A DNA stretch of 64,000 nt. Source: [Borrelia] tanukii. Lineage in GTDB: Bacteria > Spirochaetota > Spirochaetia > Borreliales > Borreliaceae. The stretch is from positions 372,001 through 436,000 of the forward strand of contig NZ_CP124038.1 in NCBI RefSeq assembly GCF_030436345.1. Direction: 5' to 3'. Both the position numbers and the translations under genes were made by a program. This document shows, piece after piece, positions 18,635 to 31,300 of the stretch. Numbering within the stretch: position 1 is the stretch's first letter; every line of letters starts with the position of its first letter. A model generated the notes under the pieces. That model had not been told where the DNA came from. It ran no database searches and saw nothing but the letters and a program-made list of their open reading frames with translations.

Positions 18635-19660
18635 CTATAACTTTAATATTTGTTTTATAAAAATTTCATATTCTTCCTGATTACAAGGAACAACAATCTC
18701 TTTATTGATTATTTTACTTTCAAGAACTTTTATGTATTCAAATTCATTCGCATTAGATAAACCAACAACACCATCTCTTAATCCCATTTGGACAATTTTT
18801 CCACCTTCCCAAGCATTATTATTTTTAAGATATTCACTAGTAATCAAATATAATGCGTCGCCAACATTTTTTATAACAGAGGTAATAAAATTTTTAGGAG
18901 CAAGATAAGACTGATCTTGATCAGATCCAATAACATAGTAACCATCACCAAGTTCTTTTGCTGCCTCAATAACACCAACCCCTGCCAAACCAGCTGCAAA
19001 ATGAATTATATCTATTCCTTTAGAATACATTTTATTAGCTATGACTTTACCAATATCAACATCAGAAAAAGAATTGGAGTATTCACTTACAATCTCTATA
19101 CCCCTATTAGCATACTTTGCGCCGGCTTCATAGCCATAACGAAATGCATCTACTATATCGCCTTTCACTCCTCCTATAAACCCTATTTTACCAGAAACAC
19201 TTTTTTTAGCCGCAACACAGCCAGCTAAAAAAGCACCTTGCTCTATTCTAAAAACAACACCAATCAAATTTTTAGGAATCCGAACATCATCACCATAAAT
19301 AGGATCTATTATTCCATAGCTAATTTTTGGATTCTCTAATGAAACCGATAAAGAAACGTCCGTAAGCATATACCCCACAAGCCAAATCAAATTCGAACCA
19401 TTCGTTTTCAAATTATCAAGCTCTGAAACATAACTAGAATAAACACCAGAAGCATCCCTAGAAAAAACCTTTTCAATACTTTCTGGAAAATCTTTTTCCA
19501 AGCGCAATAAAGCCTTATTAGCACTAGAATTAAAAGATTTGTCATCAAGAATACCATCTACCAACATAGATATCTTAATTTTACTTAAACCAGATTCTAT
19601 TCCATTTCCACCCAAGCAAGAAGCCAACAAGATGCCTAATATAAAAATTACAATCTTCAT
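18635..19660 (-). CDS. bmpB: Basic membrane lipoprotein B
   Basis: 341 residues from the ATG at 19660; GGAGA lies about 10 bases upstream, and MKIVIFILGILLASC is a proper lipoprotein signal (the longer frame from 19690 adds an implausible leader). It belongs to the PnrA/TmpC-like family of periplasmic-type purine-nucleoside binding lipoproteins: [85 protein letters not shown] and [24 protein letters not shown]. It is the last of four bmp paralogs and ends the locus. The gap to bmpA (86 bases) contains no clear terminator, consistent with co-transcription. Confidence 0.95.
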   Translation of the reverse strand: MKIVIFILGILLASCLGGNGIESGLSKIKISMLVDGILDDKSFNSSANKALLRLEKDFPESIEKVFSRDASGVYSSYVSELDNLKTNGSNLIWLVGYMLTDVSLSVSLENPKISYGIIDPIYGDDVRIPKNLIGVVFRIEQGAFLAGCVAAKKSVSGKIGFIGGVKGDIVDAFRYGYEAGAKYANRGIEIVSEYSNSFSDVDIGKVIANKMYSKGIDIIHFAAGLAGVGVIEAAKELGDGYYVIGSDQDQSYLAPKNFITSVIKNVGDALYLITSEYLKNNNAWEGGKIVQMGLRDGVVGLSNANEFEYIKVLESKIINKEIVVPCNQEEYEIFIKQILKL

Positions 19661-19746
19661 ATAGAACACTTCTCCATTCCCATCATTCACACAAAATCAA
19701 TGCGCTTTTTACACTTAAAAATAAAAAATATAACTTGATTCTTTAT

Positions 19747-20766
19747 TCAAATAAATTCTTTAAGAAATTTTTCATAGCTTTCTTTATTATATGGAACAAT
19801 AACTTCTTTATTGATTATTTTACTAGAAAGGCTATCGATTTCTTTTTCAAGTTCAAAGGAAATTATTTTGGGGTTTCTTACAAACCCTACAACTCCTTCT
19901 TTAAGGCCATAATTTATTAATTTACCACCTTCGAAAGTATTAGTTTTTAAATAGTTAGATGTAAAAATATTTAAAGATCTACCAACATCTTTAGTTGTAG
20001 ATGTGATAACATTATCGGGAGCAAGATATGATTGATCTTCATCAACTCCAATAATGTAATGCCCAGAACCAAGTTCTTTTGCAACCTCAATAGCACCAAT
20101 TCCTCCAAGACCTGCAGCATGATGAATAATGTCTATCTCATCAGAATACATTTTGGTTGCAACGCTTCTACCAGCTTCAACGTCAGCAAAACTACCAATA
20201 TACTGAGTAGATATCTTTATATCTTTATTGGCATACTTAGCACCAGCTTCATATCCATACCTAAAAGCATCTACTATCTCTCCCTCTATTCCCCCTAAAA
20301 ATCCAATTTTACCTGTTTTAGAAACTTTTGCAGCAATATAACCTGTCAAAAACGCGCCTTCTTGAGCTCTAAAAGTCATGCCTACTAAATTTGCAGAAAT
20401 AGGCTCGTTAGAATAAACAGGATCAATAATTGCATATTTCACCTCGGGATTTTGCAAAGAAGCAATCTTAGCCACATCGCTAAATCTATATCCAATAAGC
20501 CAAATTAAATTTGAACCTGCATCTTTAAGCCCCTCAAGATCAGATAAATAAGAATTTGTTGAAGACTCTTTCAAAACAAACTCAATCTTAAATTCCTCTT
20601 TAACTTTTTTTATACCATTTAAAGCACTCTCATTAAAAGATTTATCATCAAAAGTTCCATCAATTATTAAAGACACCTTAGGGGTTCCACTTTCAAGACT
20701 ACCCCTGCCACTACAAGATAAAAAAACAAGACCTTCAAACAAAATCAATAACAACAATTTATTCAT
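19747..20766 (-). CDS. bmpA: Basic membrane lipoprotein A (P39 antigen)
   Basis: 339 residues from the ATG at 20766, preceded by AAAGGA at good spacing; this matches the known P39 start, whereas the frame from 20784 is longer. The lipobox LVFLSC is followed by a short Ser/Gly tether. The body is a PnrA-like nucleoside-binding fold with [39 protein letters not shown] and [18 protein letters not shown]. BmpA is a diagnostic Lyme antigen reported to bind laminin. Compared with B31 as I remember it there are many substitutions (for instance [12 protein letters not shown] for SGKGSLGSEIPK), pointing to another genospecies. It lies 39 bases after bmpC. Confidence 0.97.
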   Translation of the reverse strand: MNKLLLLILFEGLVFLSCSGRGSLESGTPKVSLIIDGTFDDKSFNESALNGIKKVKEEFKIEFVLKESSTNSYLSDLEGLKDAGSNLIWLIGYRFSDVAKIASLQNPEVKYAIIDPVYSNEPISANLVGMTFRAQEGAFLTGYIAAKVSKTGKIGFLGGIEGEIVDAFRYGYEAGAKYANKDIKISTQYIGSFADVEAGRSVATKMYSDEIDIIHHAAGLGGIGAIEVAKELGSGHYIIGVDEDQSYLAPDNVITSTTKDVGRSLNIFTSNYLKTNTFEGGKLINYGLKEGVVGFVRNPKIISFELEKEIDSLSSKIINKEVIVPYNKESYEKFLKEFI

Positions 20767-20805
20767 AAAATACATTCCTTTCAAATAAAGCTATATCTAA
20801 GTAGT

Positions 20806-21867
20806 TTATAACTTTGATTTAAATAAATCAAATGCATATTCGCTATCAGGAACAATAATTTCTCCACTTATTATTTTATTTTCTAGGTCAACAATTTCAT
20901 CAACTAGTCTATTATTTAAAACATCAGGATCCTTAACAATTTCTATTACTCCCTCTTTCAACCCTCGATCAATAACAACTCCACCTTTAAAAACTCCATT
21001 TTTAATATAATCTGATGAAACAGAATAAATAACCTTACTAATATCCTTGAGTACTGAAGTAATAACATTTTGAGGCGCAATATACGATTGATCTTGATTT
21101 AAACCAATAACATAATATTTGGGTCCAAGTTCCTTAGCAGCGTCAAAAACTCCAAGCCCCGTTATACCAGCTATTGGAAAAATAACACCTACTTTATCCT
21201 CTTTGTACATGAACCGAGCCATTTCTTTGCCTTTATCTTTATCAAAAAGAGAAGGCGCCTTTTTAGAAACTAATCTCAATTTGGGGTTAGCATAAAAAAT
21301 TCCAGCCTTAAAGCCAAACTTAAAATCATTTAAATATTCGCTTGTAGGGCCTGTTAAAAATCCAATCTTTCCCTTCTTACTCATCTTAGCAGCAATATAC
21401 CCAGCTAAGAATGCACCCTCTTCATTTCTAAACTTAATAGCCAAAGAATTCTTAGGAACTTTAATATCGCCATAATCAAAAGCATCTATAATCCCATAAC
21501 AAATATCTGGACGTTCATACGAAAGCTTAACCGACAAACTGGAAAATTTGTATCCAATCAACCAAAAAAGATTTAAAGGATTTTTTTGAACCTCATAAGC
21601 ATCCTCTGTCATTGCCTCATCAACAGTAAGAAGTCTTTTGCCCTCAATAGGGTAAGGCCTTAAAGATTTAGTTATAAGCTTTACTCCAAAATCATCTCTA
21701 AGTTTTACAACACCATCATGAACACTTTGATTATAGCCTTTATCATAAAAGCTACCATTAGCCAAAACACCTACAACAACTTTATCGGATTTAATAGACT
21801 TTTTATTAGATTGAAAACAAGCCAATACTAATAAAGATAAAACAATAAAAACAAACTTTTTAAGCAA
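20806..21867 (-). CDS. bmpC: Basic membrane lipoprotein C, divergent paralog
   Basis: 353 residues. It starts with TTG at 21867 with GGAGAGGA upstream; MLKKFVFIVLSLLVLAC is a lipoprotein signal. Same fold as the other Bmps but the most divergent: where they have FDDKSFN it has FYDKGYN, where they have D(Q/E)DQSYLAP it has NQDQSYIAP, and it carries an extra segment of about 14 residues (RPYPIEGKRLLTVDEAM region). Those sites align with ligand-pocket residues in PnrA, so its ligand may differ. It begins the bmpC-bmpA-bmpB group after a terminator-like hairpin downstream of bmpD. Confidence 0.95.
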   Translation of the reverse strand: MLKKFVFIVLSLLVLACFQSNKKSIKSDKVVVGVLANGSFYDKGYNQSVHDGVVKLRDDFGVKLITKSLRPYPIEGKRLLTVDEAMTEDAYEVQKNPLNLFWLIGYKFSSLSVKLSYERPDICYGIIDAFDYGDIKVPKNSLAIKFRNEEGAFLAGYIAAKMSKKGKIGFLTGPTSEYLNDFKFGFKAGIFYANPKLRLVSKKAPSLFDKDKGKEMARFMYKEDKVGVIFPIAGITGLGVFDAAKELGPKYYVIGLNQDQSYIAPQNVITSVLKDISKVIYSVSSDYIKNGVFKGGVVIDRGLKEGVIEIVKDPDVLNNRLVDEIVDLENKIISGEIIVPDSEYAFDLFKSKL

Positions 21868-22184
21868 AATTAATCCTCTCCTTACAAAATTTATTTAAAA
21901 AATTTAGAATTTTTTAAAATCAAAATATTAACTTTATTTCACTAACAAGTAGTATTCTTTATTTATAAAATAAAAATATTAATAAACTTTTAAAAAACAA
22001 ATAATACTTTTAACATTAATAAAAACACGGTGGTAGGAAAAATTATTTTTCCTACATCACCATAATATCCAAATTTAAACCCTTTTGCAAGATAAATCTA
22101 AATTAAATTACAAAAATCAAAAGACTATCTAAAATCTTTTTAAAAAATTAAAAACACTTTTCACAAAGTGCCCCACAAATCAAG
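21868..22184. other. 317-base bmpD-bmpC intergenic region
   Basis: The region holds the strong hairpin listed separately (22029-22061), followed toward bmpC by about 160 bases of A/T-rich DNA that must contain the bmpC promoter. Several -10-like and -35-like hexamers occur on the minus strand (for example TTGTTT and TTGTTA followed by TAT-rich runs) but none stands out. No open frame of interest. Confidence 0.6.
22029..22061 (-). terminator. Strong hairpin, probable bmpD terminator
   Basis: The plus strand reads GGTG GTAGGAAAAA then TTTTTCCTAC AT CACC, giving a 14-bp stem with a two-base bulge. On the minus strand it lies about 120 bases after the bmpD stop and is followed by GTGTTTTTATT, a T-rich tail. 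This would separate bmpD from bmpCAB. Confidence 0.68.
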
Positions 22185-23210
22185 TTAATTTTCTATTTGC
22201 AAAATAAAGTTATCATAAGATACCTTATCATAAGGAGCTCTTATTGTACCATTTATTATGCTTTGCCCAATTTCTAATGATTTGTCATAAATCTCAGAGT
22301 AATTTGATTTTAAGTTTTCATTTAAAACCAACCCAAGTCCATCTTCTTTAAGTCCAAACAAAATGGTCTTGCCCCCATCCCAAACTCCAGTTTCTAAATA
22401 CTTTTCTGTTAAACTATACATCAATGAATCAACTTTCTTTACAGCAGAAACAAGAACATTATTAGGAGCAAGATACGATTGATCCTGATCGACTCCAATA
22501 ATATAATGATCAGGCCCTAATTCTTTTGCAGCCTCAATTACTCCTATACCAGAAAGTCCTGCGGCTGCAAATATAATATCAACCCCATCTCGATACATAT
22601 TAGATGCTGTTGAGCGACCAAGTCCAAAGTCCCCAAATGTGCCAACATATTGAGAGACTACTTTAATATTAGAATTTGCATACTTAGCACCAGCTTCGTA
22701 TCCATACATAAAAGATTCTAAAACTTCCCCCTTCATTCCTCCAATAAATCCGATCTTACCCGTTTTAGAAGCCTTTGATGCAAAATATCCTGCTAAAAAA
22801 GCCACCTCTTCGGATCTAAAACTAATATTAAGAAGATTTTTGGGTATTTGAATTTCATTATAAATCCCTTCTATGATTGCATAACTAACGGAAACATTCT
22901 CGATAGCTCTTTGCAAAAGAGTGTCTGACAACTTGAATCCAATTCCCCAAATCAAATTTGAATTACCATCTTCTAGATTTGCGATATCTCCCAAATAAGA
23001 ATTAACTGTAGATGCTTTTTCAATTATATTTATATTAAAATCTGCCTTTAATTTTCTTATCGCCTTAGAAGAACTTTCATTAAATCCTTTATCATCAAAA
23101 ACGCCATCAACTATAAGCGAAACTGTTTTTGATTCTGATTTGCCAACATCAGAGCCAGAACAAGCAATAATAAATAAAAAAAATAAAAAATAAAAAATTT
23201 TTTTTAACAC
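22185..23210 (-). CDS. bmpD: Basic membrane lipoprotein D
   Basis: 341 residues from the GTG at 23210, with GGAGGG 7 bases upstream. The signal peptide then reads [17 protein letters not shown], a lipobox; the longer frame from 23291 would bury it behind 27 unrelated residues. PnrA-like features: [47 protein letters not shown] and [23 protein letters not shown]. BmpD has been reported to bind adenosine, so this is probably a purine-nucleoside receptor for an ABC importer encoded elsewhere. It is first in the bmp locus, behind the rpsG terminator, and probably has its own transcript. Confidence 0.96.
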   Translation of the reverse strand: MLKKIFYFLFFLFIIACSGSDVGKSESKTVSLIVDGVFDDKGFNESSSKAIRKLKADFNINIIEKASTVNSYLGDIANLEDGNSNLIWGIGFKLSDTLLQRAIENVSVSYAIIEGIYNEIQIPKNLLNISFRSEEVAFLAGYFASKASKTGKIGFIGGMKGEVLESFMYGYEAGAKYANSNIKVVSQYVGTFGDFGLGRSTASNMYRDGVDIIFAAAGLSGIGVIEAAKELGPDHYIIGVDQDQSYLAPNNVLVSAVKKVDSLMYSLTEKYLETGVWDGGKTILFGLKEDGLGLVLNENLKSNYSEIYDKSLEIGQSIINGTIRAPYDKVSYDNFILQIEN

Positions 23211-23286
23211 AAAAATACCCTCCTTACTTTTAATAAAATTAATACAAAAAATAGCCCGATAATACACAACATATAAGCCAAAAAAA

Positions 23287-23307
23287 GACACCTTTTTTTA
23301 AGGTGTC
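23287..23307 (-). terminator. Intrinsic terminator of the rpo/rps operon
   Basis: Arms GACACCTT and AAGGTGTC enclose a 5-base loop, 4 bases after the rpsG stop codon on the minus strand, followed by six T. It separates the ribosomal/RNA polymerase block from bmpD. Confidence 0.9.
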
Positions 23308-23310
23308 TTT

Positions 23311-23784
23311 TTACCATCTATAATGAGTAAAAGCTTTATTTGCTTCAGCCATTCTGTGGGTATCTTCTTTTTTCTTAAAAGCAGCTCCAGTAGAATTGTA
23401 TGCATTTAAAAGCTCGTTTGACAACTTTTCCTTCATAGACTTACCGCTAGACTTTCTAGCAGCAAAAATAATCCATTTCATAGCCAAAGCCTCTCTTCTT
23501 TCTTCTCTAACTTCAACAGGAACTTGATATGTAGCGCCACCTACTCGTCTACTTCTTACTTCTACCAACGGTTTAATATTATCTAAAGCTTTATAAAAAA
23601 CAGCCATTTTATCACTCTCTTCAAGCTTATCAGCAAGCAAATCAATCGAACTATAAAGTATACTCTCGCTTATTGATTTTTTTCCATCATACATCATTCT
23701 GTTTGCAAACTTTGCAACAATCCTAGAATTATATCTGGTATCAATAAAAATTTTCTTTTTGATTTTTTTATTTTTTCTTGACAT
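23311..23784 (-). CDS. rpsG: 30S ribosomal protein S7
   Basis: 157 residues, S7 length. Primary 16S rRNA-binding protein that nucleates the 30S head. The N-terminus is strongly basic; [37 protein letters not shown] and [15 protein letters not shown] are S7 signatures, with the C-terminal [20 protein letters not shown]. It lies 24 bases after rpsL. In many bacteria fusA and tuf follow in this str operon; here a terminator and the bmp genes follow instead. Confidence 0.97.
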   Translation of the reverse strand: MSRKNKKIKKKIFIDTRYNSRIVAKFANRMMYDGKKSISESILYSSIDLLADKLEESDKMAVFYKALDNIKPLVEVRSRRVGGATYQVPVEVREERREALAMKWIIFAARKSSGKSMKEKLSNELLNAYNSTGAAFKKKEDTHRMAEANKAFTHYRW

Positions 23785-23808
23785 ATTTAATATTAATCCA
23801 CCTTCCAG

Positions 23809-24183
23809 TTAAGCTTTAGGTTTTTTTGTTCCATACTTAGATCTACCCTTTTTCCTATTATTAACACCAAGAGTATCCTTGGCTCCTCGAACAATATGGT
23901 ACCTTACTCCAGGTAAATCTTTAACTCGGCCACCTCTAATTAGAACCACGGAATGTTCTTGTAAATTATGACCAATTCCTGGAATATATGCTGTTACTTC
24001 AAATCCATTTGAAAGTCTAACACGTGCTACTTTTCTTAAAGCTGAATTAGGTTTTTTAGGAGTTACGGTCATTACACGTGTACAAATTCCTCTTCTTTGA
24101 GGGCAATTTTGAAGCGCAGGAGATGCGGTCTTCTCCGTTTGACTTTTTCTAGGCTTTCTAATTAACTGATTAATTGTAGGCAT
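23809..24183 (-). CDS. rpsL: 30S ribosomal protein S12
   Basis: 124 residues. Decoding-centre protein. [44 protein letters not shown] and [13 protein letters not shown] are invariant S12 segments; the lysines at the two classic streptomycin-resistance sites (TPKKPN and VKDLPG) are wild type. AGGAG lies 8 bases before the ATG. It follows rpoC by 67 bases with no terminator visible. Confidence 0.98.
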   Translation of the reverse strand: MPTINQLIRKPRKSQTEKTASPALQNCPQRRGICTRVMTVTPKKPNSALRKVARVRLSNGFEVTAYIPGIGHNLQEHSVVLIRGGRVKDLPGVRYHIVRGAKDTLGVNNRKKGRSKYGTKKPKA

Positions 24184-24250
24184 TTATCAACGCTCTCCTT
24201 TTCTTGAAATTATTAATAAAATGGTAGCAAATATATCACTTATTTTCAAG

Positions 24251-27200
24251 TTAAACTTTAAAATCGATATTTTCACTAACTTTAATCTTTTTATAAAGCC
24301 CCATACCAGTTCCAGTAGGAATTAAATGCCCAATTACAACGTTCTCTTTCAATCCTCTAAGATCATCTATTTTCCCGGCAATAGAAGCATCTGTTAATAC
24401 TTTCGTTGTTTCCTGAAAAGAAGCTGCAGAAATAAAAGAATCTATATTAAGAGACGTCTTGGTCACTCCTATAAGAATGGGACTTGCTATTGCGGGCTCA
24501 CCACCTTGTTCGATTACTTTTCTATTTTGCTCATAAAAAGTGTGCTTATCCACCTTTTGTCCATAAACAAAATTAGTATCACCAACCGCTACAATCTTAA
24601 CTTTTTTCATCATTTGTTTAATTATCACACCAATATGTTTGTCATTAATACTAACACCCTGTTTTCGATAAACATCCTGAATTTCTGCTAACAGGAACTC
24701 TTGTAAGCTAATCCCACCTAAAATTTCAAGCACATCATGAGGATTGATTCTGCCATCACAAAGCATATCTCCTGCTTTAACAACATCTCCATCTCTAACC
24801 AAAAGATGCTTGCCGGCCGGAATATAATGCTTATGTTCAACTCCATACTCATCTAAAATATTAATAAGTCTTTTACCTTTTTGAATTGATTTAAATTGTA
24901 CAATTCCACTTACTTTAGCCATTTCAGTTAAATTTTTAGGAATTCTTGTTTCAAAAAGATCATTAACACGAGGCAATCCACCCGTAATATCTTGAGTTTT
25001 TTCAGAGCCTTTAGAAAGTTTTGCAATAACATCTCCTATATTAACATTCTGACCATCTTCAACTTGAAGATAAGCATCACCTGGTAATACATAAGATGCA
25101 ACCTCCATGCCACTACTATCAATAATAAAAATTCTAGGATCAAGAGATTCAAAAACATTGTCTGTAATTCTTTTCTCAACATTGCCTGTTTCAGTATTTA
25201 TCTCTTCTTTAAGAGTGGTTCCTAAAATAATATCCTTAAATTTAATTTTACCTTTAACCTCTGCAATAATAGGCTCTGCAAATGGATCAAATGTACCAAT
25301 AATTTTGCCCGATTCAACATAATCACCAACCTCTATTTCAAGTTTTGTACCAGCTTTCAAAGCAACTTCTTGCTCTTCTGATACTATGAAAAATTTATCG
25401 TCTCTTAATTTAACATAACCAATATAAGAAGAGAGAATCTCTACACCCTTTTTATTAACAAATAAAGGAATTCCTTTGATTACTCTTTGAGAATCTAAAA
25501 CTTTAATCTCTTTTATATTTTTAATTGTTTCTTCATAAAAAACATTGATTATTTTTAAAGTTCCTTTTCTTGTGAAAAGAATTCCATTGTCAACCTGAAC
25601 ATTAAAACCTTCTATGCCATTAAGTATAAAAGCATTCTTTAAAGATATCTTATCATCTTCACTACCAGCCTGAGCAACTCCACCAATATGAAAAGTTCTC
25701 ATGGTTAACTGAGTACCTGGTTGCCCTATGGACTGAGCAGCAATTATTCCTACAGCCTCGCCAATGTTAACAGGTTTATTCTTTGAAAAGTCTCTACCAT
25801 AACATTTTTGACAAACGCCATGTTCAGCTTCACATGTTAAAACAGATCTAATCACAAGTTTTTCAATACCAATTTTTTCTAATAATTCTATTTTAGCTTC
25901 TGAGATTTCTTCATTTGCATCTAAAACAATCTCACCAGTAATTGGATTTTTTATTCTTTCAATAGAATAACTTCCAACAGCTTTTTCCTTCAAAGATTCT
26001 AATATTTCTTCACCATTCTTTACAGTTTCAACTTTTATTCCGTTTATAGTCCCACAATCTTCTATTCTAACAACAACATCTTGAGCAATGTCTACTAATC
26101 TTCGAGTTAAATATCCAGCATCAGCCGTCTTAAGAGCAGTATCTGCTAGACCCTTTCTCGCTCCATTTGTAGATATAAAAAACTCTATCACAGAAAGACC
26201 TTCTTTAAAGTTAGAAATAATTGGAAGCTCAATAATATCCCCAGAAGTTTTTGCCATCAATCCTCTCATGCCAGCAAGTTGCCTTATTTGATTTCTACTA
26301 CCCCTAGCACCAGAATCTGCCATCATATATATAACATTAAATCCATCTCTGTCTTTCTTCAAAATTTCCATCATCTTATTAGTAAGTTCTTCATTTGTCT
26401 TTAACCAAACAGAAACTACATTATTATAACGCTCTTCACCAGTAATAACACCTTTGGCATAATCATTTTGAATTTTAGCAATCTCTTTATTAGCCCTGTC
26501 CACATAAGTTCTCTTTTCATCAGGAACAATAATATCACTCATGCTAATTGTGCATCCAAACTTAGTAGCATACCTAAAGCCAAGCTCCTTGATAATGTCA
26601 AGCATTTCAATTACAGTAGAAGAACCATGAACTACATAAACTTTTGATATTAAAATTTGTAGTTCCAAATCACTAAGAGTTTTATTTACAAATTCAATTC
26701 CATTGGGCAAAGCCTCATTAAATATAACCCTACCAGCTGTAGTTTTTTTGTATTCACCATCAATTTTTACATAAATAGAAGCATTGTAATCTAAGCTCCT
26801 ATTATTTATAGCAAGAATAACATTGTTAAAGTTTAAAAACTTTTTGCCTTCCCCAGCAATATTCTTTTTTTCCATTGTTAAATAATATAAACCCAAAACA
26901 ATATCTTGAGACGGGAAAACAATAGGATGCCCATTAGCGGGATTTAAAAGATTATTTGTTGAAAGCATTAAAGCCCAACTTTCAGCTTGTGCTGATGGAG
27001 TAAGAGGCACATGCACTGCCATTTGATCGCCATCAAAATCAGCATTATATGCATGACAAACAAGAGGATGCAATTTTATTGCCTTACCCTCAACTAACAC
27101 AGGCTCAAAAGCTTGAATTCCAAGTCTATGAAGAGTAGGTGCCCTATTTAAAAGAATAGGGTGCTCTTTGATAACAAGATCTAAAATTTGCCACACCTCG

Positions 27201-28384
27201 TCAACTTCTTGTTCAATCAAATTTTTTGCTCTTTTAATATTAAAAACAGCTTCACTCTCAATTAACCTTCTTATAACAAAAGGCTTAAACAGCTCAAGAG
27301 CCATTTTTGCAGGCAATCCGCATTGATGTAGCTTTAGCTCAGGTCCAACAACAATCACAGAACGACCAGAATAATCTACTCTTTTACCAAGAAGATTTTG
27401 TCTAAATCTCCCCTGCTTACCTTTTAACGCATCGGAAAGCGACTTAAGAGGTCTGCTAGATGAGCCTTTGACAACTTTTCTTTTATGAGAATTATCAAAT
27501 AAAGAGTCTACCGATTCTTGAAGCATTCTTTTTTCGTTTCTCACAATAATCTCTGGCGCATTAAGAAGAAGCAACTTCCTTAAACGATTATTCCTATTTA
27601 TAACTCTTCTGTAAAGATCATTAAGATCAGATGTTGCAAAGCGTCCTCCATCAAGCTGAACCATTGGCCTAATCTCTGGGGGAATAACAGGAAGAACCTC
27701 CATAATCATCCATTCTGGCTTATTGCCAGAAATTTTAAAATTTTCAATAATTTCAAGACGTCTTAAGAGTTTTTTATCAGTTTTATCATCTTTATCTATC
27801 ATTTGAACTCTAAGCTTAGATGAAAGCTCATCAAGATCAAGATTTTCAAGAAGAGTTTTAATAGCCTCAGCTCCCATCGAAGCATTAAAAGACATACCAT
27901 ATCGCTCTCTAGCCTCTATGTACTCATCTTCATTTAAAAGTTGCATTTTTTTAAGATCAGTATCACCTGGTTCAATTACCACATATTTTTCATAATAAAG
28001 AATAGAATTCAAACTAGATGCTGTAATGTCAAGCAAAAGACCAATCCTAGATGGTATATATTTGTAATACCAAATATGAGCAACTGGAGCTGCTAGCTCA
28101 ATATGCCCCATTCTTTCACGCCGCACCTTAAAATGAGTAACCTCTACATTACAACGATCACAAATAATACCTTTATATCTAACTGATTTGAATTTACCAC
28201 AATAACATTCCCATTCCTTTGTAGTACCAAAAATCCTTTCACAAAAAAGTCCATCCTTCTCGGGTCTCAAAGTTCTATAATTAATAGTCTCAGACTTTTT
28301 AACCTCTCCGTAAGACCAATTTCTAATTTGGTCAGGAGATGCTATTTTAATTTTTATTTTTTCAAAATCTTTTATCTCTTTCAT
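24251..28384 (-). CDS. rpoC: RNA polymerase beta' subunit
   Basis: 1377 residues, standard for spirochete beta'. The N-terminal zinc ribbon is [19 protein letters not shown] (about 61-79), the catalytic Mg2+ loop is [14 protein letters not shown] (around 450), the bridge helix and trigger loop regions include [26 protein letters not shown], and the second zinc site is [11 protein letters not shown]. The ATG has GGAG upstream and is 15 bases after rpoB. Confidence 0.98.
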   Translation of the reverse strand: MKEIKDFEKIKIKIASPDQIRNWSYGEVKKSETINYRTLRPEKDGLFCERIFGTTKEWECYCGKFKSVRYKGIICDRCNVEVTHFKVRRERMGHIELAAPVAHIWYYKYIPSRIGLLLDITASSLNSILYYEKYVVIEPGDTDLKKMQLLNEDEYIEARERYGMSFNASMGAEAIKTLLENLDLDELSSKLRVQMIDKDDKTDKKLLRRLEIIENFKISGNKPEWMIMEVLPVIPPEIRPMVQLDGGRFATSDLNDLYRRVINRNNRLRKLLLLNAPEIIVRNEKRMLQESVDSLFDNSHKRKVVKGSSSRPLKSLSDALKGKQGRFRQNLLGKRVDYSGRSVIVVGPELKLHQCGLPAKMALELFKPFVIRRLIESEAVFNIKRAKNLIEQEVDEVWQILDLVIKEHPILLNRAPTLHRLGIQAFEPVLVEGKAIKLHPLVCHAYNADFDGDQMAVHVPLTPSAQAESWALMLSTNNLLNPANGHPIVFPSQDIVLGLYYLTMEKKNIAGEGKKFLNFNNVILAINNRSLDYNASIYVKIDGEYKKTTAGRVIFNEALPNGIEFVNKTLSDLELQILISKVYVVHGSSTVIEMLDIIKELGFRYATKFGCTISMSDIIVPDEKRTYVDRANKEIAKIQNDYAKGVITGEERYNNVVSVWLKTNEELTNKMMEILKKDRDGFNVIYMMADSGARGSRNQIRQLAGMRGLMAKTSGDIIELPIISNFKEGLSVIEFFISTNGARKGLADTALKTADAGYLTRRLVDIAQDVVVRIEDCGTINGIKVETVKNGEEILESLKEKAVGSYSIERIKNPITGEIVLDANEEISEAKIELLEKIGIEKLVIRSVLTCEAEHGVCQKCYGRDFSKNKPVNIGEAVGIIAAQSIGQPGTQLTMRTFHIGGVAQAGSEDDKISLKNAFILNGIEGFNVQVDNGILFTRKGTLKIINVFYEETIKNIKEIKVLDSQRVIKGIPLFVNKKGVEILSSYIGYVKLRDDKFFIVSEEQEVALKAGTKLEIEVGDYVESGKIIGTFDPFAEPIIAEVKGKIKFKDIILGTTLKEEINTETGNVEKRITDNVFESLDPRIFIIDSSGMEVASYVLPGDAYLQVEDGQNVNIGDVIAKLSKGSEKTQDITGGLPRVNDLFETRIPKNLTEMAKVSGIVQFKSIQKGKRLINILDEYGVEHKHYIPAGKHLLVRDGDVVKAGDMLCDGRINPHDVLEILGGISLQEFLLAEIQDVYRKQGVSINDKHIGVIIKQMMKKVKIVAVGDTNFVYGQKVDKHTFYEQNRKVIEQGGEPAIASPILIGVTKTSLNIDSFISAASFQETTKVLTDASIAGKIDDLRGLKENVVIGHLIPTGTGMGLYKKIKVSENIDFKV

Positions 28385-28399
28385 AAAAACTCCAAAAAC

Positions 28400-31300
28400 C
28401 TAGCTTTTATTAATCAATTCTTCTTCTTTTTCTGTCAAAGGAACCTGATTCCCATTATCATCGTAAATTGACAAATCAAGTCCAAGCCCTCTAAGCTCTT
28501 GCATTAACACATTAAAAGACTCGGGAATCCCTGATACATTAGTAGGAATGCCTTTTACTATATTTTCATATATTTTTACTCTGCCTGACATATCATCAGA
28601 TTTAACTGTTAAAAGTTCTTGAAGAGTGTGAGCCGCACCATAAGCCTCAAGAGCCCAAACCTCCATTTCTCCAAGTCTTTGACCACCAAATTGAGCTTTT
28701 CCTCCAAGAGGTTGCTGAGAAACAAGAGAATATGGCCCTGTTGATCTTGCATGCATTTTATCATCAACAAGGTGATGCAGTTTAAGCATGTAAATCACTC
28801 CAACCATTACTTCATTTTCGAACGGCTCCCCTGTATAACCATCATATAAAATTTCTTTAGAAGTTGGATTAAATCCAGCTTTTTTTAATTTTTCTTGAAT
28901 TTGTTCGTTTGTTGCAGATTCAAAAACAGGAACATTATAAGATTCGCCAAGATATTTACCAGCAAGCCCTAATTGCGATTCCATTAACTGCCCAATATTC
29001 ATTCTAGACGGAACCCCCAAAGGATTTAAGCATATATCAAGAGGGGTTCCGTCTGCAAGATAAGGCATATCTTCAACAGGAAGGATTTTTGCAACAACAC
29101 CCTTATTGCCATGTCGACCAGCCATTTTATCGCCCTCTTTAAGCTTCCTTTTTTTAGCAACATAAACTTTAAGTATTTCCTCAACTCCTGGAGAAAGATT
29201 GCCAACATCCTCTTTAGTAATTCTTTGAACATCAATAACTGTACCTTCAGTACCATGAGGAACTTTTAATGAATTATTTTTAACATCTTTTGCTTTTTCT
29301 CCAAAAATAGAAGTTAAAAGTCTAAATTCAGGAGTAATGTCTCCTTCTGACTTTGGAGTAACTTTACCAACCAGAATATCGCCAGGTTTTACATAAGTTC
29401 CTATCCGTATAATTCCATTTTCATCTAATTTGTTTAGTATCTTTTCGCTAACATTTGGTATATCTCCTGTAACCTTCTCAGGACCAAGCTTAGTTTCTCT
29501 TACCTCTATGCTAAATTCTTTAATATGAATAGATGTATAAAGATCTTCTTTTACAATTCTGTCAGAAATTAATATAGCATCCTCATAATTAAATCCATTC
29601 CAAGGAATAACTCCCAACAATAAATTATTACCAAGAGCAAGTTCTCCATATCTAGTAGCAGGACCATCAGCTATTATTTCGCCCCTTTCAACCTTTTGAC
29701 CTTCTTTAACTAAAACAGATTGATTAAAACAAGTATCTTGATTTGTCCTTTCATACTTAACAATATGATATTCATCTAAATCTTTAGCATTCTCTGATTC
29801 AAAAGGTTTAACAACTATTTTATTGCTTGTTGCAAGAATAACTTCCCCACTTCTTTTAGCCTTAATTACTACTCCTGAATCTTTTGCAACAACACTTTCC
29901 ATGCCCGTACCAACAATCGGAGGTTTAGGAAAAAGCAGCGGTACTGCTTGTCTTTGCATATTAGAACCCATAAGAGCTCTATTTGCATCATTGTGCTCAA
30001 GAAAAGGAATTAATGCGGAAGATACTGAAATTAGCTGCCTAGGAGAGACGTCCATATAATCTATATTTTTAGGGTTTGTTGTAGTATAATCACCAGAAAT
30101 TCTAACAGAAACTAAATCTTCAAGATACTTCCCATTAGAATCAAAAGCAGCATTAGCCTGGGCAATACACTTTTTTTCTTCGTCAATAGCAGATAAATAT
30201 TCTAATTCGTCAGTTACCTCTCCATTAATAACCTTCCTATAAGGGGTTTCTAAAAACCCATAATCATTAACTCTAGAATAAGTCGCCAAAGAAACAATAA
30301 GTCCAATATTTGGCCCTTCGGGAGTTTCAATAGGACACATTCTGCCATAATGAGTATAATGGACGTCTCTTACTTCAAATCCTGCTCTATCTCTTGAAAG
30401 CCCCCCCGGCCCAAGAGCATTAAGACGCCTTTTGTGAGTAAGTTCGGCCAAAGGATTGACCTGATCCATGAACTGCGAAAGCTGGCTGGTTGCAAAAAAT
30501 TCTTTAACAGCAGATACAATAGGTTTAACACTTATTAATTCCTGGGGCTTTAAATTAAAAACTTCCTTGTTAGACATTCTATCTTTAGCAATTTTTTCAA
30601 CTCTTGACATTGCACCTTTATATATATTGGTAAGAAGCTCCCCAACAGAACGCACTCTTCTATTTCCTAAATGGTCAATATCATCAAGAATGTCATGACC
30701 TTCATATATTCTCAAAAGATGAGATATGGTGTTAACAATATCATTCATAGTTAAAACTGATGTACTCAAATCATCAAATCCAAATTTTTTAGAAAGCTTA
30801 TATCGCCCCACACGCCCAAGATCATATCTTCTTTCAGAAAAGAATATAGTTTTTAAATCGTTTTCAGCATTATCAATCGATATTGGCTCGCCAGGAAAAA
30901 GCGCCCCATAAACAGCAAGCATAACTGATTCTTTTGGAAGTTCTTTAGAACCATCCTTTAAGGCAAAAAAAGCATCTTCTTTCTCAAGACAATTTAAAAT
31001 AACATTCGAACTCACAAAATACTTTCCAGAAACATCATCATAACCATCAAAATCGACAAGCTCTATTTCATTTACTCCATTTTGTAAAAAATCTTCAACA
31101 TCTTGTAGGGTAATCTTATCTCCTGCTCGATAATACATATTCTCTCTTATGTTAATACTCTTGGCTAAATATTGACCTGGGAGATCTCTTTTTGTGTCCT
31201 CTTCAACTTTAATTTTTTTAATGTTATAAAAAGTTTCTATTATTTTTTCTCTAGTATCAAACCCCAAAGCTCTTAAAAAAAGAGTTATGAGTATTCTTTT

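Noticed and set aside
18635-23210. CRISPR- or repeat-array-like signal from four similar genes
   Set aside because: The similarity is explained by four paralogous bmp genes; no short direct-repeat/spacer pattern exists anywhere in the window.
23211-23291. 27-residue leader of bmpD
   Set aside because: It would place unrelated sequence ahead of a perfect lipoprotein signal; GTG at 23210 has a strong ribosome site.
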